Of a DNA stretch of 37,667 bases, positions 9,110-19,065 are shown one piece after another. Location: assembly GCA_019306185.1 (NCBI GenBank), contig JAFDMD010000009.1, forward strand, positions 1-37,667. Reading direction: 5' to 3'. A model generated the notes under the pieces. It saw only the letters and a program-made list of their open reading frames with translations, had not been told where the DNA came from and ran no database searches. Position numbers and translations under genes: made by a program. This DNA is from Deltaproteobacteria bacterium. Its GTDB lineage: Bacteria > Desulfobacterota > Desulfobacteria > Desulfobacterales > JAFDMD01. The stretch's first letter is position 1, and every line of letters starts with the position of its first letter.

Positions 9110-10396
9110 ATGAAACAGAACAGAAAAATATCGGTTATAGGGCTTGGATATGTAGGATTGCCCGTAGCCGTAGCTTTCGGCAGGCATAATTTAACAATAG
9201 GATACGATATAAACTCAAAAAGAATTAAAGAGTTAAAAACAGGTTTTGACGCTACCGGCGAAATGACGCCGGAGCAGCTTAAAAATTCCAACATACTATT
9301 TACGGATAACTTATATGATTTAAAAACTGCCGATTTTTATATAATAGCCGTTCCCACGCCTATAGACCAAGCAAAAAAGCCGGATATGTCGCCTCTGTTT
9401 AAAGCATCCGAAAGCGTAGGAAAAATATTAAAAAAAGGGGATATTGTAGTATATGAATCCACCGTTTATCCCGGAGCTACAGAAGAAGACTGCGTTCCTA
9501 TTTTAGAAAAACATTCAAACCTTAAAAACGGCTTGAACTTTACCGTCGGTTATAGCCCAGAACGAATCAATCCGGGAGATAAAAAACATACTTTCGATAA
9601 AATAAAAAAAATAGTATCCGGTCAAGACAGCAAAACCCTTGAAATAATAGCCGAAGCATATCAAAGCGTAGTAACCGCCGGAGTATATCGAGCGTCAAAC
9701 ATAAAAATAGCCGAAGCCGCAAAAATAATAGAAAATACCCAGCGGGATATAAATATAGCATTAATGAACGAATTTGCTTTAATATTTGATAAAATAGGCA
9801 TAAATACCAAGCAAGTATTGGAAGCTTCAAAAACAAAATGGAATTTTTTGCCCTTTAAACCAGGGCTTGTAGGCGGACACTGCATAGGAGTTGATCCTTA
9901 TTATTTAACCCATAAAGCGGAAAAACTCGGCTATACTCCCCAAGTAATACTTTCCGGCAGAAGATTAAACGACGAAATGGGCAAGTTTATAGCAAAACAG
10001 GCAATAAAAAAAATAATCGCCGCCGGAAACAACATATTAAAAAGCTCCGTTACGGTTTTGGGAGTAACCTTTAAAGAAAACTGCCCGGATATACGAAACT
10101 CCAAAGTAATAGATATAATAGAAGAGTTAAAAGAATTCGGCATAAAGGTAACCCCCCATGATCCTTATGCCGACCATTCGGAATGCAAAAAAGAATACGG
10201 CGTTAATCTATCCGATTTCAACAAATTAACTCCGGCATCCTGCGTTATTATAGCAGTAGAACATGACCAATATAAAAAATTGCCGATAAAAACCTTATTT
10301 TCTCTTGTGAAAAAAAATGGCGTTATAATAGACGTAAAAGGGATATTTGATTCCGATAAAATTGTAAAAGCAGGCTATACATATTGGAGTTTGTAA
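9110..10396 (+). CDS. tviB: Nucleotide-sugar 6-dehydrogenase, TviB/WbpO type
   Basis: A 428-residue UDP-sugar dehydrogenase that oxidises C6 of a UDP-N-acetylhexosamine to the uronic acid in two NAD-dependent steps. Residues 8-17 carry the NAD-binding motif IGLGYVGLP. The conserved YESTVYPGATEE and GYSPERINPG blocks are present, and Cys258 in GGHCIGVDPYYL is the catalytic thiol. The similarity by eye is closer to TviB/WbpO (UDP-GlcNAc or UDP-GalNAc dehydrogenase) than to UDP-glucose dehydrogenase. It lies 13 bases after the flavin oxidoreductase and before a wbpE-like gene, fitting surface polysaccharide synthesis. The epimerase that usually accompanies TviB (TviC/WbpP) is absent from the window. 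Confidence 0.9.
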   Translation: MKQNRKISVIGLGYVGLPVAVAFGRHNLTIGYDINSKRIKELKTGFDATGEMTPEQLKNSNILFTDNLYDLKTADFYIIAVPTPIDQAKKPDMSPLFKASESVGKILKKGDIVVYESTVYPGATEEDCVPILEKHSNLKNGLNFTVGYSPERINPGDKKHTFDKIKKIVSGQDSKTLEIIAEAYQSVVTAGVYRASNIKIAEAAKIIENTQRDINIALMNEFALIFDKIGINTKQVLEASKTKWNFLPFKPGLVGGHCIGVDPYYLTHKAEKLGYTPQVILSGRRLNDEMGKFIAKQAIKKIIAAGNNILKSSVTVLGVTFKENCPDIRNSKVIDIIEELKEFGIKVTPHDPYADHSECKKEYGVNLSDFNKLTPASCVIIAVEHDQYKKLPIKTLFSLVKKNGVIIDVKGIFDSDKIVKAGYTYWSL

Positions 10397-10537
10397 ATGA
10401 GTTATAAATTAAACAAAGAGGAAGAAAAGCTACTTTTACATATTGAAAAATCTTTTTATATGACGCCCATAATAAAAGATTTAAAAACAAAGAAAGCAAA
10501 ACATAATGCAATTTATAGATTTAAAAACCCAATATAA
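10397..10537 (+). CDS. Possible 46-residue protein, unknown
   Basis: This short frame begins at the base after the tviB stop codon and overlaps the first 32 bases of the wbpE-like gene in another frame. The predicted peptide (MSYKLNKEEEKLLLHIEKSF and so on) is charged and helical. Its opening is reminiscent of small CopG/BrnA-type antitoxins, but no DNA-binding fold can be seen and it may be a remnant of one. There is no good ribosome binding site apart from coupling to tviB. It could equally be non-coding spacer. Confidence 0.3.
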   Translation: MSYKLNKEEEKLLLHIEKSFYMTPIIKDLKTKKAKHNAIYRFKNPI

Positions 10538-11591
10538 ACAGCTTAAGGAAAAAATAGATAAAAATATAAAAAAAGTATTAAATCACAGCCAATTTATAAT
10601 GGGTCCGGAGGTAAAAATACTTGAAGAAAAACTTGCCGAATATATAGGAGTAAAACACTGCATTACAGTATCAAGCGGAACAGACGCCTTGCTTGCCTCG
10701 CTTATGGCGCTTGGTATCAAGACAGGGGATCAGGTAATTACAACCCCTTTTAGCTTTATAGCGACATCAGAAAGCATAATCTTAACCGGAGCAAAACCGG
10801 TTTTTGCAGATATAAATCCGCAAACCTACAATATAGAGCCAAGCCTTATAGAAAAGGCGATAACTTCCGAAACAAAAGCGATAATGCCGGTATCATTATA
10901 CGGGCAATGCGCGGATATGGAAGCTATAAACAAAATAGCGGCGCAATACAACATTCCCGTAATAGAAGACGCGGCTCAAAGCTTTGGAGCCGAATATAAA
11001 AATAAAAAATCATGCGGATTATCCCTTATAGGCTGCACAAGCTTTTTTCCTTCAAAACCATTCGGATGCTACGGAGACGGCGGCGCATGCTTTACAAATA
11101 ACGACGAAATTGCAAAAAGAATAAAAGAAATAAAAGATCACGGACAAAACAGACGTTATAATCATATACGAATAGGAATAAACGGAAGGCTCGATACATT
11201 ACAAGCCGCAATACTTCTTGCAAAATTAGAAACATTTCCAACGGAAGCAAAGGCAAGAGAGCAAATAGGCGAAAGATATACTCGGCTTTTAAAAAATTCA
11301 AAAGCGGTTTGCCCCCATATTTTGCCGGACAATAAAAGCGTATATGCTCAATATACAATAAATGTTGAAAATAGAGAGGATTTTGCCAAAAAATTAAAAC
11401 AAAAAAATATTCCTACCGCAATTCATTATCCCATAACGCTTAACAGGCAGCCCGCCATAGCTCAAACAGATAAAAAATATCCTATTGCCGAATCCGCCGC
11501 AAAACGGGTAATAAGCTTGCCGATGCATCCGTTCTTAAGCGATGCGGAGCAGAATATAATAGTAAAAGAGGTTATTAAGTCTATTGATTAA
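10506..11591 (+). CDS. wbpE: DegT/DnrJ/EryC1 aminotransferase, WbpE-like
   Basis: A 361-residue PLP-dependent sugar aminotransferase. Lys184 in SFFPSKPFGCYGDGG is the expected Schiff-base lysine, and VIEDAAQSFGA supplies the PLP-ring Asp. The sequence matches WbpE/WlbC closely by eye in several blocks: FIDLKTQYKQL at the start, FIMGPEVKILEEKLAEY, MPVSLYGQCADM, and IGINGRLDTLQAAILLAKLE. WbpE converts UDP-2-acetamido-2-deoxy-3-oxo-glucuronate to the 3-amino sugar, on the route to di-N-acetylated mannuronic acid of O-antigens. It follows the 6-dehydrogenase, its logical upstream enzyme. The oxidase (WbpB) and acetyltransferase (WbpD) are not in the window. Confidence 0.88.
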   Translation: MQFIDLKTQYKQLKEKIDKNIKKVLNHSQFIMGPEVKILEEKLAEYIGVKHCITVSSGTDALLASLMALGIKTGDQVITTPFSFIATSESIILTGAKPVFADINPQTYNIEPSLIEKAITSETKAIMPVSLYGQCADMEAINKIAAQYNIPVIEDAAQSFGAEYKNKKSCGLSLIGCTSFFPSKPFGCYGDGGACFTNNDEIAKRIKEIKDHGQNRRYNHIRIGINGRLDTLQAAILLAKLETFPTEAKAREQIGERYTRLLKNSKAVCPHILPDNKSVYAQYTINVENREDFAKKLKQKNIPTAIHYPITLNRQPAIAQTDKKYPIAESAAKRVISLPMHPFLSDAEQNIIVKEVIKSID

Positions 11592-11638
11592 CGAGTTAAA
11601 AGGATAAAAAGATGAGCGAAATAATAACGGCGATTAAT

Positions 11639-11686
11639 GCAAAACCGTTTACGCTTATTAAAATACAGGTTAGCATCGACTAATTA
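11639..11686 (+). repeat. 48-bp repeat, copy 1 (upstream of mntA)
   Basis: Begins GCAAAACCGTTTACGCTT and ends TAATTA. A near match lies at 15212-15260 upstream of pgpA, with one three-base gap and a handful of substitutions. Here the sequence also lies in a 23-codon frame from ATG 11612, preceded by AAAGGA, but the second copy does not preserve that frame to its end, so a gene is not proposed. Confidence 0.6.
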
Positions 11687-11702
11687 AAAAAATAGCTTTA
11701 TA

Positions 11703-11993
11703 ATGGACAAGCAACTTAAAACAAAAATAAAAAAAATAATAAACGATCAACTCGGAAACAAAGTTAAAATATTCCTTTTCGGTTCAAGGGCAGATAAAAC
11801 TCATACTAAACAATCCGATTATGATATAGGAATAATATCGGATACGCCGATTTCTTTTGATACAATGGAGCGTATCCAAGAAAATATTGATAAACTTCCA
11901 ATATTGCAGCAAATTGATATAATAGATTTTAAAAGAGTAAGCGCAGATTTTTACAATAAAGTATTATCAACCGAAACGGAAATAATATTATAA
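11703..11993 (+). CDS. mntA: MNT-type nucleotidyltransferase, antitoxin of MntA/HepT pair
   Basis: A 96-residue minimal nucleotidyltransferase. The family motif is complete: FGSRADK at about residues 26-32, followed by SDYDIGI, which provides the G-S-x10-D-x-D catalytic core. In characterised pairs, MntA-like antitoxins add AMP to a tyrosine near the HEPN active site of the partner toxin and so silence it. The stop is two bases before the hepT start, so the two are one operon. No recognisable operator repeat was found upstream. The closest family type appears to be HI0073/HI0074. Confidence 0.88.
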   Translation: MDKQLKTKIKKIINDQLGNKVKIFLFGSRADKTHTKQSDYDIGIISDTPISFDTMERIQENIDKLPILQQIDIIDFKRVSADFYNKVLSTETEIIL

Positions 11994-11994
11994 A

Positions 11995-12393
11995 ATGGAT
12001 ATAGAGCAAAAACTTCAAAACCGTTTAAACGGTTTTGATAAAGCTTGCAAACAGCTTGAAAAAGCATTGGCAATGCCAAGCGACGAATTCATTCGAGATT
12101 CCGCAATACAACGTTTTGAATTTACATTTGAATTATTTTGGAAAATCCTTAAAACATATTGCAACATATTAGGATATAAAACGGATTCGCCCAGAGGGAG
12201 CATAAAACAGATTTTTAAAGCGGGAACAATCGAAGACGACCCGATCTATCTTGCTATGCTGCAAGTTAGAAACTTAACAACGCATAATACTTACGAAGAA
12301 AAGCTTGCGGAAGAAATATATGGAAAACTGCCTGCTTATTCAAAGGCAATGCAAACGGCAATTATAAACATTCGTAAAGATTTTACGAGTTAA
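11995..12393 (+). CDS. hepT: HepT-like HEPN toxin, HI0074 family
   Basis: A 132-residue helical protein of the nucleotidyltransferase substrate-binding (HI0074) family. FEFTFELFWKILKTY near residue 41 is a family signature. RNLTTHNTY near residue 93 gives the R-x4-H-x-x-Y HEPN motif, the RNase active site, with the tyrosine that MntA enzymes modify. It is directly downstream of mntA. The active motif is intact, so the toxin is probably functional. The pair sits inside a polysaccharide gene cluster, which suggests insertion as a unit. Confidence 0.87.
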   Translation: MDIEQKLQNRLNGFDKACKQLEKALAMPSDEFIRDSAIQRFEFTFELFWKILKTYCNILGYKTDSPRGSIKQIFKAGTIEDDPIYLAMLQVRNLTTHNTYEEKLAEEIYGKLPAYSKAMQTAIINIRKDFTS

Positions 12394-12549
12394 GCGTTCG
12401 AGCCAAAGCCGCTAAAAAGCAAAAAAGGTTAAAAATCAGAAAAGATTATCCGATTATATTTTTTAATGATTTAAGCGCCATAGCAAAAAAAAATCATACG
12501 ATTTTTTTAACATATCCGATCAATCATAGATAAATTAACGGAGACATAA

Positions 12550-14699
<2,150 letters not shown>

Positions 14700-14983
14700 G
14701 TTTACTTTAAATTTACAACCTGCTTCTTCCGAAAAGACGGATAAAAATAAGGAATGAAATAAAAAGGAAATATTTGCTCAAACAAGCAGACTATTTAGTC
14801 GGCGCTTAAAAAGTATAACACATGTTGTAAATATTATAAATTTTAAAAAAAATAAGGTGATATATTTGCAAGGAATTAATATTAGTTTTAATATTTTTTT
14901 GCAAATATTAAGATAAAATCCTAAAAGGTTTTTAATCGCAAAAAGATTTGCACAAAGGAACAAAGGATAAGATCAGAAGGCGC
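14700..14983. other. Intergenic region after pseC with an AT-rich inverted repeat
   Basis: No gene is recognised here. ATATTTGCAA near 14866 pairs with TTGCAAATAT near 14902, around an AT-rich loop of about 26 bases; this may be a terminator for the pseBC unit. A stretch around 14781-14800 (CAGACTATTTAGTCGG) contains another small inverted repeat. The region continues directly into a dispersed-repeat cluster. Confidence 0.4.
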
Positions 14984-15146
14984 TAATTAAGGGATTTCTC
15001 GCTTTACTATAACAAGATAGGTCTTTAAATTAAGAGATTGCTTCCTTCGGTCGAAATGACAGTCCAAGATTACTTTCTGTTATTTTAACATAAGTGATTT
15101 TTGCTTGTCATTTCGACGAGCAAAGCGAGGAGAAATCCCTTAATAA
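14984..15146. repeat. Dispersed palindromic repeat cluster, three copies
   Basis: Two forward copies (about 14984-15017 and 15028-15062) face one inverted copy (about 15105-15146, CATTTCGACGAGCAAAGCGA and on). They belong to the same family as the cluster at 388-735. The outer pair could fold into a long imperfect hairpin. No gene lies within it. Confidence 0.8.
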
Positions 15147-15211
15147 AAAGCGAGAAAGTAATAACAGGTTGATTTTTTATATCTTTTATTAAACTTTAAC
15201 TTTAGGCATTG

Positions 15212-15260
15212 GCAAAACCGTTTACGCTTAAAATGCAGGTTTTTCAGCGCCGATTAATTA
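15212..15260 (+). repeat. 49-bp repeat, copy 2 (upstream of pgpA)
   Basis: Starts GCAAAACCGTTTACGCTT and ends TAATTA, matching 11639-11686. It ends seven bases before the pgpA start, and a TATAAT hexamer (15261-15266) lies directly between repeat and start codon. Confidence 0.6.
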
Positions 15261-15266
15261 TATAAT

Positions 15267-15719
15267 ATGAAAATAAAAAATAAAACAATTATGTTTCTTG
15301 CTACCGGCGGTTTTATAGGATATCTTCCGTTTGCGCCAGGAACTTTCGGGACGCTTCATGGTATTTGGCTCGCCTTTTTTCTTTATAAGACGTCTATTAT
15401 TTTTTCCGGATGCTTTGTAACGGCGTTTATAATATTTTCGGTTTTTATATCGGATAAAGCCGAAAAGATAAAAGGGGGCAAGGATCCTTCCATTGTGGTT
15501 ATAGACGAAATAGCCGGAATGCTTGTAACTATGATAGGAATTGAGTTTAATTTTATCAACGTAGCCGCCGGTTTTATTCTTTTTAGGATATTAGATATAC
15601 TCAAGCCGTTTCCTATTTATATTGCGGATAAAAAATTGCCCGGAGGCGTAGGAATAACCGCTGATGACGTTATAGCCGGAATTATGGCGAATTTTTTAAT
15701 AAGGCTGATATTATTTTAA
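15267..15719 (+). CDS. pgpA: Phosphatidylglycerophosphatase A
   Basis: A 150-residue inner-membrane phosphatase of the PgpA family that removes phosphate from phosphatidylglycerophosphate, the step after PgsA. All family blocks are present: ATGGFIGYLPFAPGTFGT near residues 12-29, DPSIVVIDEIAGM near 73-85, FRILDILKPFPI near 106-117 and GGVGITADDVIAG near 126-138. Four hydrophobic segments are expected. pgsA lies about 11 kb away in the same window. No clear ribosome binding site precedes this ATG. An alternative start at residue 9 also lacks one, so the start is provisional. Confidence 0.9.
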   Translation: MKIKNKTIMFLATGGFIGYLPFAPGTFGTLHGIWLAFFLYKTSIIFSGCFVTAFIIFSVFISDKAEKIKGGKDPSIVVIDEIAGMLVTMIGIEFNFINVAAGFILFRILDILKPFPIYIADKKLPGGVGITADDVIAGIMANFLIRLILF

Positions 15720-15740
15720 AAAGAATTGGCGAACGCCCGC

Positions 15741-15798
15741 TTCGCTTACTTCCTATTTGAGCATATCTCCTCTTTACTGTCTAATTTTTTGGGCGCAG
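15741..15798. mobile_element. Isolated insertion-sequence end (58 bp)
   Basis: These 58 bases match 27775-27832, downstream of the IS3-type transposase relic, with only two differences. The outer part, ACTGTCTAATTTTTTGGGCG, has the look of an IS3-family right terminal inverted repeat. No transposase remains here, so this is a solo end left after deletion. A truncated dispersed-repeat copy (15803-15834) follows at once. Confidence 0.65.
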
Positions 15799-15917
15799 TA
15801 TAATTTCACCTTGCTCTCGCTCGTCAAAATAACACAAAATAATGAAAGTTTACCGGATAACAAAGCAACTTGTTTTCAACATCGCAAACGGGTAATTCTA
15901 AAGTTAGACGAAAAATT

Positions 15918-16237
15918 TTATTTTAAAAAAAAATGATGAATAAAGGCTCCTATACCCCAAATCCCGAAACTCGCGATTAAAACAATATATAAGGGAGTCT
16001 CTTTTTTAAAAAAGAGCAATACCGATATAAAAAACAGTATTGTAGGCAAAAGCCCCCAAAGCGCTCCTCTTGCAAAATTTTGCATAATTGCGGAGTCGCC
16101 TTTATTGTCCAGATAAACCCATATTAAAACCAAAGCTCTACCCCTATTAAGCCTGATAGGGAAGGATATTTTTTGCTTATTGCGGAGGCGATTAAAATAA
16201 TAATTAAGCTAATCGACGCTTTTATTATAAGTTGCAT
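15918..16237 (-). pseudogene. Frameshifted DUF3147-like small membrane protein
   Basis: From ATG 16237 a frame encodes MQLIIKASISL, a hydrophobic stretch and KKYPSLSGLIGV, then stops after ELWF. The sequence resumes in another frame at ALVLIWVYLDNKGD and runs to 15918 as two or three further membrane segments. Together the pieces fit the DUF3147 (GlpM-like) family of about 110 residues. The residues expected at the join are missing, which suggests a small deletion that is not a multiple of three near 16135-16150. GGA lies before the first ATG. The downstream part alone (71 codons from an internal start) is unlikely to be a gene. A sequencing error is possible but would need more than one base. 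Confidence 0.65.
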
Positions 16238-16370
16238 TTTGTTCCGTTTGAATTTTATATTTTTTATTCGGTATTAAATATCCGATAAAAAATTTTCAAT
16301 CAACTTTTTTTAACAAATCTGCGATTTTTAAACTTTATACTTTTATAAATATCTGTTATTGCAAAATTCC

Positions 16371-17600
16371 ATGTTAAACATTTTAAATAAAATGGGAATA
16401 AAAGATTTTTTACCCCTCAAAAAATTTCGTCACAACTCGGAAACCGGCAGTTTGCGCAAGAATGCAATATTGAACGGATATATAATACAAGAGACTTTTT
16501 TCCCTTTTATAATAAGCCTTGCATTTTTTTCCTTTATATTTTTAATGACCCGAATTTTAGAGATTACGGACTTAATAGTTAATTATAAAATAGCCGTTTC
16601 TATGGTTTTACTTCTGCTTTTTTATTCAATTCCTTATTTTTTGGTATTTGTAATTCCCATATCGGTTATGACGAGCATAATCTTAACCTTTTTAAAGATG
16701 TCTAAAAATAATGAAATAATAGCTCTTAATTCCTGCGGAATAAGCATTTACAGGCTTATAATGCCGGTAGCGGTTTTTTCGGTTCTCGGAGCCTTATTTA
16801 CATATTACGCAATTGCTTATGCAATGCCATGGGGGCGAGTATCTTTTAAAAATACGGTTTACGAAATTGCGGCGTCTAATATTAGCGTAGCGCTTACGGA
16901 AAGAACCTTTAACGACAGTTTTAACGACGTAATGTTATATGTTAATAAAATAGATAAAAAATCGGGTGAATTAAGCGATATTTTTATAGAGGATAAAAGA
17001 ACTAAAAATATAATAAGCTCCGTAATAGCTCCGAAAGGGGAATTGCTTATAGAAAAGAATAAAAAAGTTTTTCATATAAAACTGTACGACGGGGTTATCA
17101 ATTATACAGATATAAATAATAACACGGCTCATTCAATAAGATTTGCCGATTATGATATAAGGTTAAACGCAAAAAAGATGGGAGCGGATAAGTTAGTAAA
17201 GCGTAAAAAAATAAAAGAGATGGGTTTGCGGGAGCTTTTTTTTAATTTAAATAAAAGTAAAGATAAAAAGGATACTTTTTATTATTCGCTTCTTATTGAA
17301 ATACATAAAAAATTTGCTTTGCCTTTTGCCTGCATAGCTTTGGGGCTTTTGGCTATTCCGCTTGGAATACAGGCAAAAAATATAAAAAAATCATTTGGAG
17401 TAGCCGGCGGGCTTCTTGTTTTTATATTATATTATCTTTTATTATCTGCGGGAGTTGTTTTTGGCGAGGCGGGCATATATCCTCCGGCGTTAGGAATGTG
17501 GACGCCGAATTTTATAGCCGTTTGCATAGGAGTTTGTCTGCTTATAAAAATTTCCGGAACAGGTTTAATAAAAAAAGATCAAAAGAAGAAAATTGTATAG
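16371..17600 (+). CDS. lptF: LptF/LptG-family permease, LptF-like
   Basis: A protein of about 409 residues in the YjgP/YjgQ family. Two bundles of three membrane segments flank a periplasmic beta-jellyroll region (about residues 170-290). The N-terminal ILNGYIIQETFFPFIISLAF and the ALNSCGISIYRLIMPV blocks are typical. The C-terminal half contains HKKFALPFACIALGLLAIPLG, as in LptF. With LptG and the ATPase LptB it extracts lipopolysaccharide from the inner membrane. The residues before the first family block are unusual, and no ribosome binding site is evident, so the start (ATG 16371, or TTG 16359) is uncertain. lptG follows but is separated by repeats. Confidence 0.85.
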   Translation: MLNILNKMGIKDFLPLKKFRHNSETGSLRKNAILNGYIIQETFFPFIISLAFFSFIFLMTRILEITDLIVNYKIAVSMVLLLLFYSIPYFLVFVIPISVMTSIILTFLKMSKNNEIIALNSCGISIYRLIMPVAVFSVLGALFTYYAIAYAMPWGRVSFKNTVYEIAASNISVALTERTFNDSFNDVMLYVNKIDKKSGELSDIFIEDKRTKNIISSVIAPKGELLIEKNKKVFHIKLYDGVINYTDINNNTAHSIRFADYDIRLNAKKMGADKLVKRKKIKEMGLRELFFNLNKSKDKKDTFYYSLLIEIHKKFALPFACIALGLLAIPLGIQAKNIKKSFGVAGGLLVFILYYLLLSAGVVFGEAGIYPPALGMWTPNFIAVCIGVCLLIKISGTGLIKKDQKKKIV

Positions 17601-17626
17601 CCTTTTATTTTGCTTTTTTAAGATAT

Positions 17627-17843
17627 AATAAAGAAGTTTTTCGCTTTGCTTGAAATGACAGGACGGGCGCAAATTTTTCTTTGCAATAAAGGGCTTTTTA
17701 TTTGTTATGTCGGCGGATTTTTTATTTTTGTTTGTCATTTCGACGAGCGTAGCGAGGAGAAATCCCTTAATTAAAAGCGTTGTAGTTATAAGGATAATTT
17801 TTTAGGATAATAATTAAGAGATTTTTCGCTTTGCTTGACAAGA
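17627..17843. repeat. Dispersed palindromic repeat cluster between lptF and lptG
   Basis: The 300-base gap between lptF and lptG is mostly repeat. Copies lie at about 17627-17661 (forward, truncated), 17731-17773 (inverted, TGTCATTTCGACGAGCGTAG and on) and 17811-17843 (forward, degenerate). No gene is present. lptF and lptG are normally adjacent, so the repeats probably inserted or spread within the operon. Confidence 0.8.
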
Positions 17844-17903
17844 CGGAACGGACATTTTTTTTAAGCGTTTGTTTTTATATTTATATATGTTAATTGAAAA
17901 TTT

Positions 17904-18986
17904 ATGAACATAATATCCAAATATTTATCCGCTAATATATTAAAATTTTGCGGTATAATAATAGTAGCCGTTATCGGAATATATCTTGCGGTGGATTTTT
18001 TTGAAAAGATAGATAATTTTTTGGAAAAAGGGGTTGAATTAAATAAGGCGGCGATTTTTTTTATATTTAAAATTCCTTTTATTATTTCAAAAATAACGCC
18101 TATAGGAATTCTGTTATCCGTTATAATAGCATTTTCTTTAATGAATAAAAATAATGAGCTTATGGCGTTAAAATCGTGCGGAATAAGTCTTTATTATATT
18201 ATAAAACCGGTTCTATTTATATCGGCTGTTTTCTGCCTGCTTCTTTTTTTATTTTCCGAATTCATAGCTCCCTGCGCGACCGAAAAATCCAATCTGATAT
18301 GGTTCGAAGAGGTAAATAAGAATCCTATGATAACCGCTTCTACCGCCGATTCCGATAAAAACATTTGGATTAAAGGGGAAGGAACCATAACCCGTATAAA
18401 ATATTACGAACCTGTTTCGGAAGAATTCTACGGTTTATCTATAAGCTTTTTTGATAACGATTTTAATCTGATAAGAAAATTAGACGCTAAAAAAGCAAAG
18501 TTTAAGGATAAAAAATGGCTCTTATCCGGCATTATGGAGCAGTTTCCAAAAATAGATGATAATCAGATAAAAATATATAAAGAAAAGATTGTCCGGCTTC
18601 CTTTTACGCCGAAAGATTTTTTAAGAGTAGCAAAATTACCGGATGAGATGAGCATATTCGAACTTTTTAAGTATATAAAAAAGGTTGAAAAAGAAGGATA
18701 TGACGCGAGCAAGTATGCAACTGATTTTCATGCAAAAATCGGTTTTCCTTTTGTATGTATAATAATGACTTTAATAGGAATAGGGCTTTGTTTAAAAAGA
18801 AGCGGAAAAGATAACACAGCCTCTAACGTTTCGGCGGGAATAGGAATCGCTTTTTTATATTGGATTTTTCAAAGCTTTTGTTTAACGCTTGGTTACGGAG
18901 GAATGTTGCATCCTATTATCGCGGTTTGGACGCCTAATTTTGTATTTGCATGCGCGGGAATCGGAATGTTGCTTAATGAGGATTAA
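17904..18986 (+). CDS. lptG: LptF/LptG-family permease, LptG-like
   Basis: A 360-residue inner-membrane component of the lipopolysaccharide exporter. It starts with MNIISKYLSANILKFCGIII, followed by three N-terminal membrane segments with the NNELMALKSCGISLYYIIKP coupling region that contacts LptB. A periplasmic jellyroll domain (about 130-270) and three C-terminal segments follow, with HAKIGFPFVCIIMTLIGIGL. Length equals that of typical LptG (about 360). It works with LptF, LptB and LptC; lptB and lptC are not in this window. The periplasmic region is more divergent than the membrane blocks, as is usual. Confidence 0.88.
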   Translation: MNIISKYLSANILKFCGIIIVAVIGIYLAVDFFEKIDNFLEKGVELNKAAIFFIFKIPFIISKITPIGILLSVIIAFSLMNKNNELMALKSCGISLYYIIKPVLFISAVFCLLLFLFSEFIAPCATEKSNLIWFEEVNKNPMITASTADSDKNIWIKGEGTITRIKYYEPVSEEFYGLSISFFDNDFNLIRKLDAKKAKFKDKKWLLSGIMEQFPKIDDNQIKIYKEKIVRLPFTPKDFLRVAKLPDEMSIFELFKYIKKVEKEGYDASKYATDFHAKIGFPFVCIIMTLIGIGLCLKRSGKDNTASNVSAGIGIAFLYWIFQSFCLTLGYGGMLHPIIAVWTPNFVFACAGIGMLLNED

Positions 18987-19065
18987 TTTAAAGGGGTTTT
19001 CGGAGAAATCGGAGAGATATACATTTTAAAATCGTTATAACATAATAACTAAAAAGGAAAATGTT

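Noticed and set aside
11612-11683. 23-codon frame with AAAGGA before its ATG
   Set aside because: It lies largely within the 48-bp repeat, and the second copy of the repeat does not keep the frame, so it is treated as a repeat.
15261-15266. TATAAT hexamer just before pgpA as its promoter
   Set aside because: It abuts the start codon, so a transcript from it would begin inside the gene; no matching -35 box was evident.
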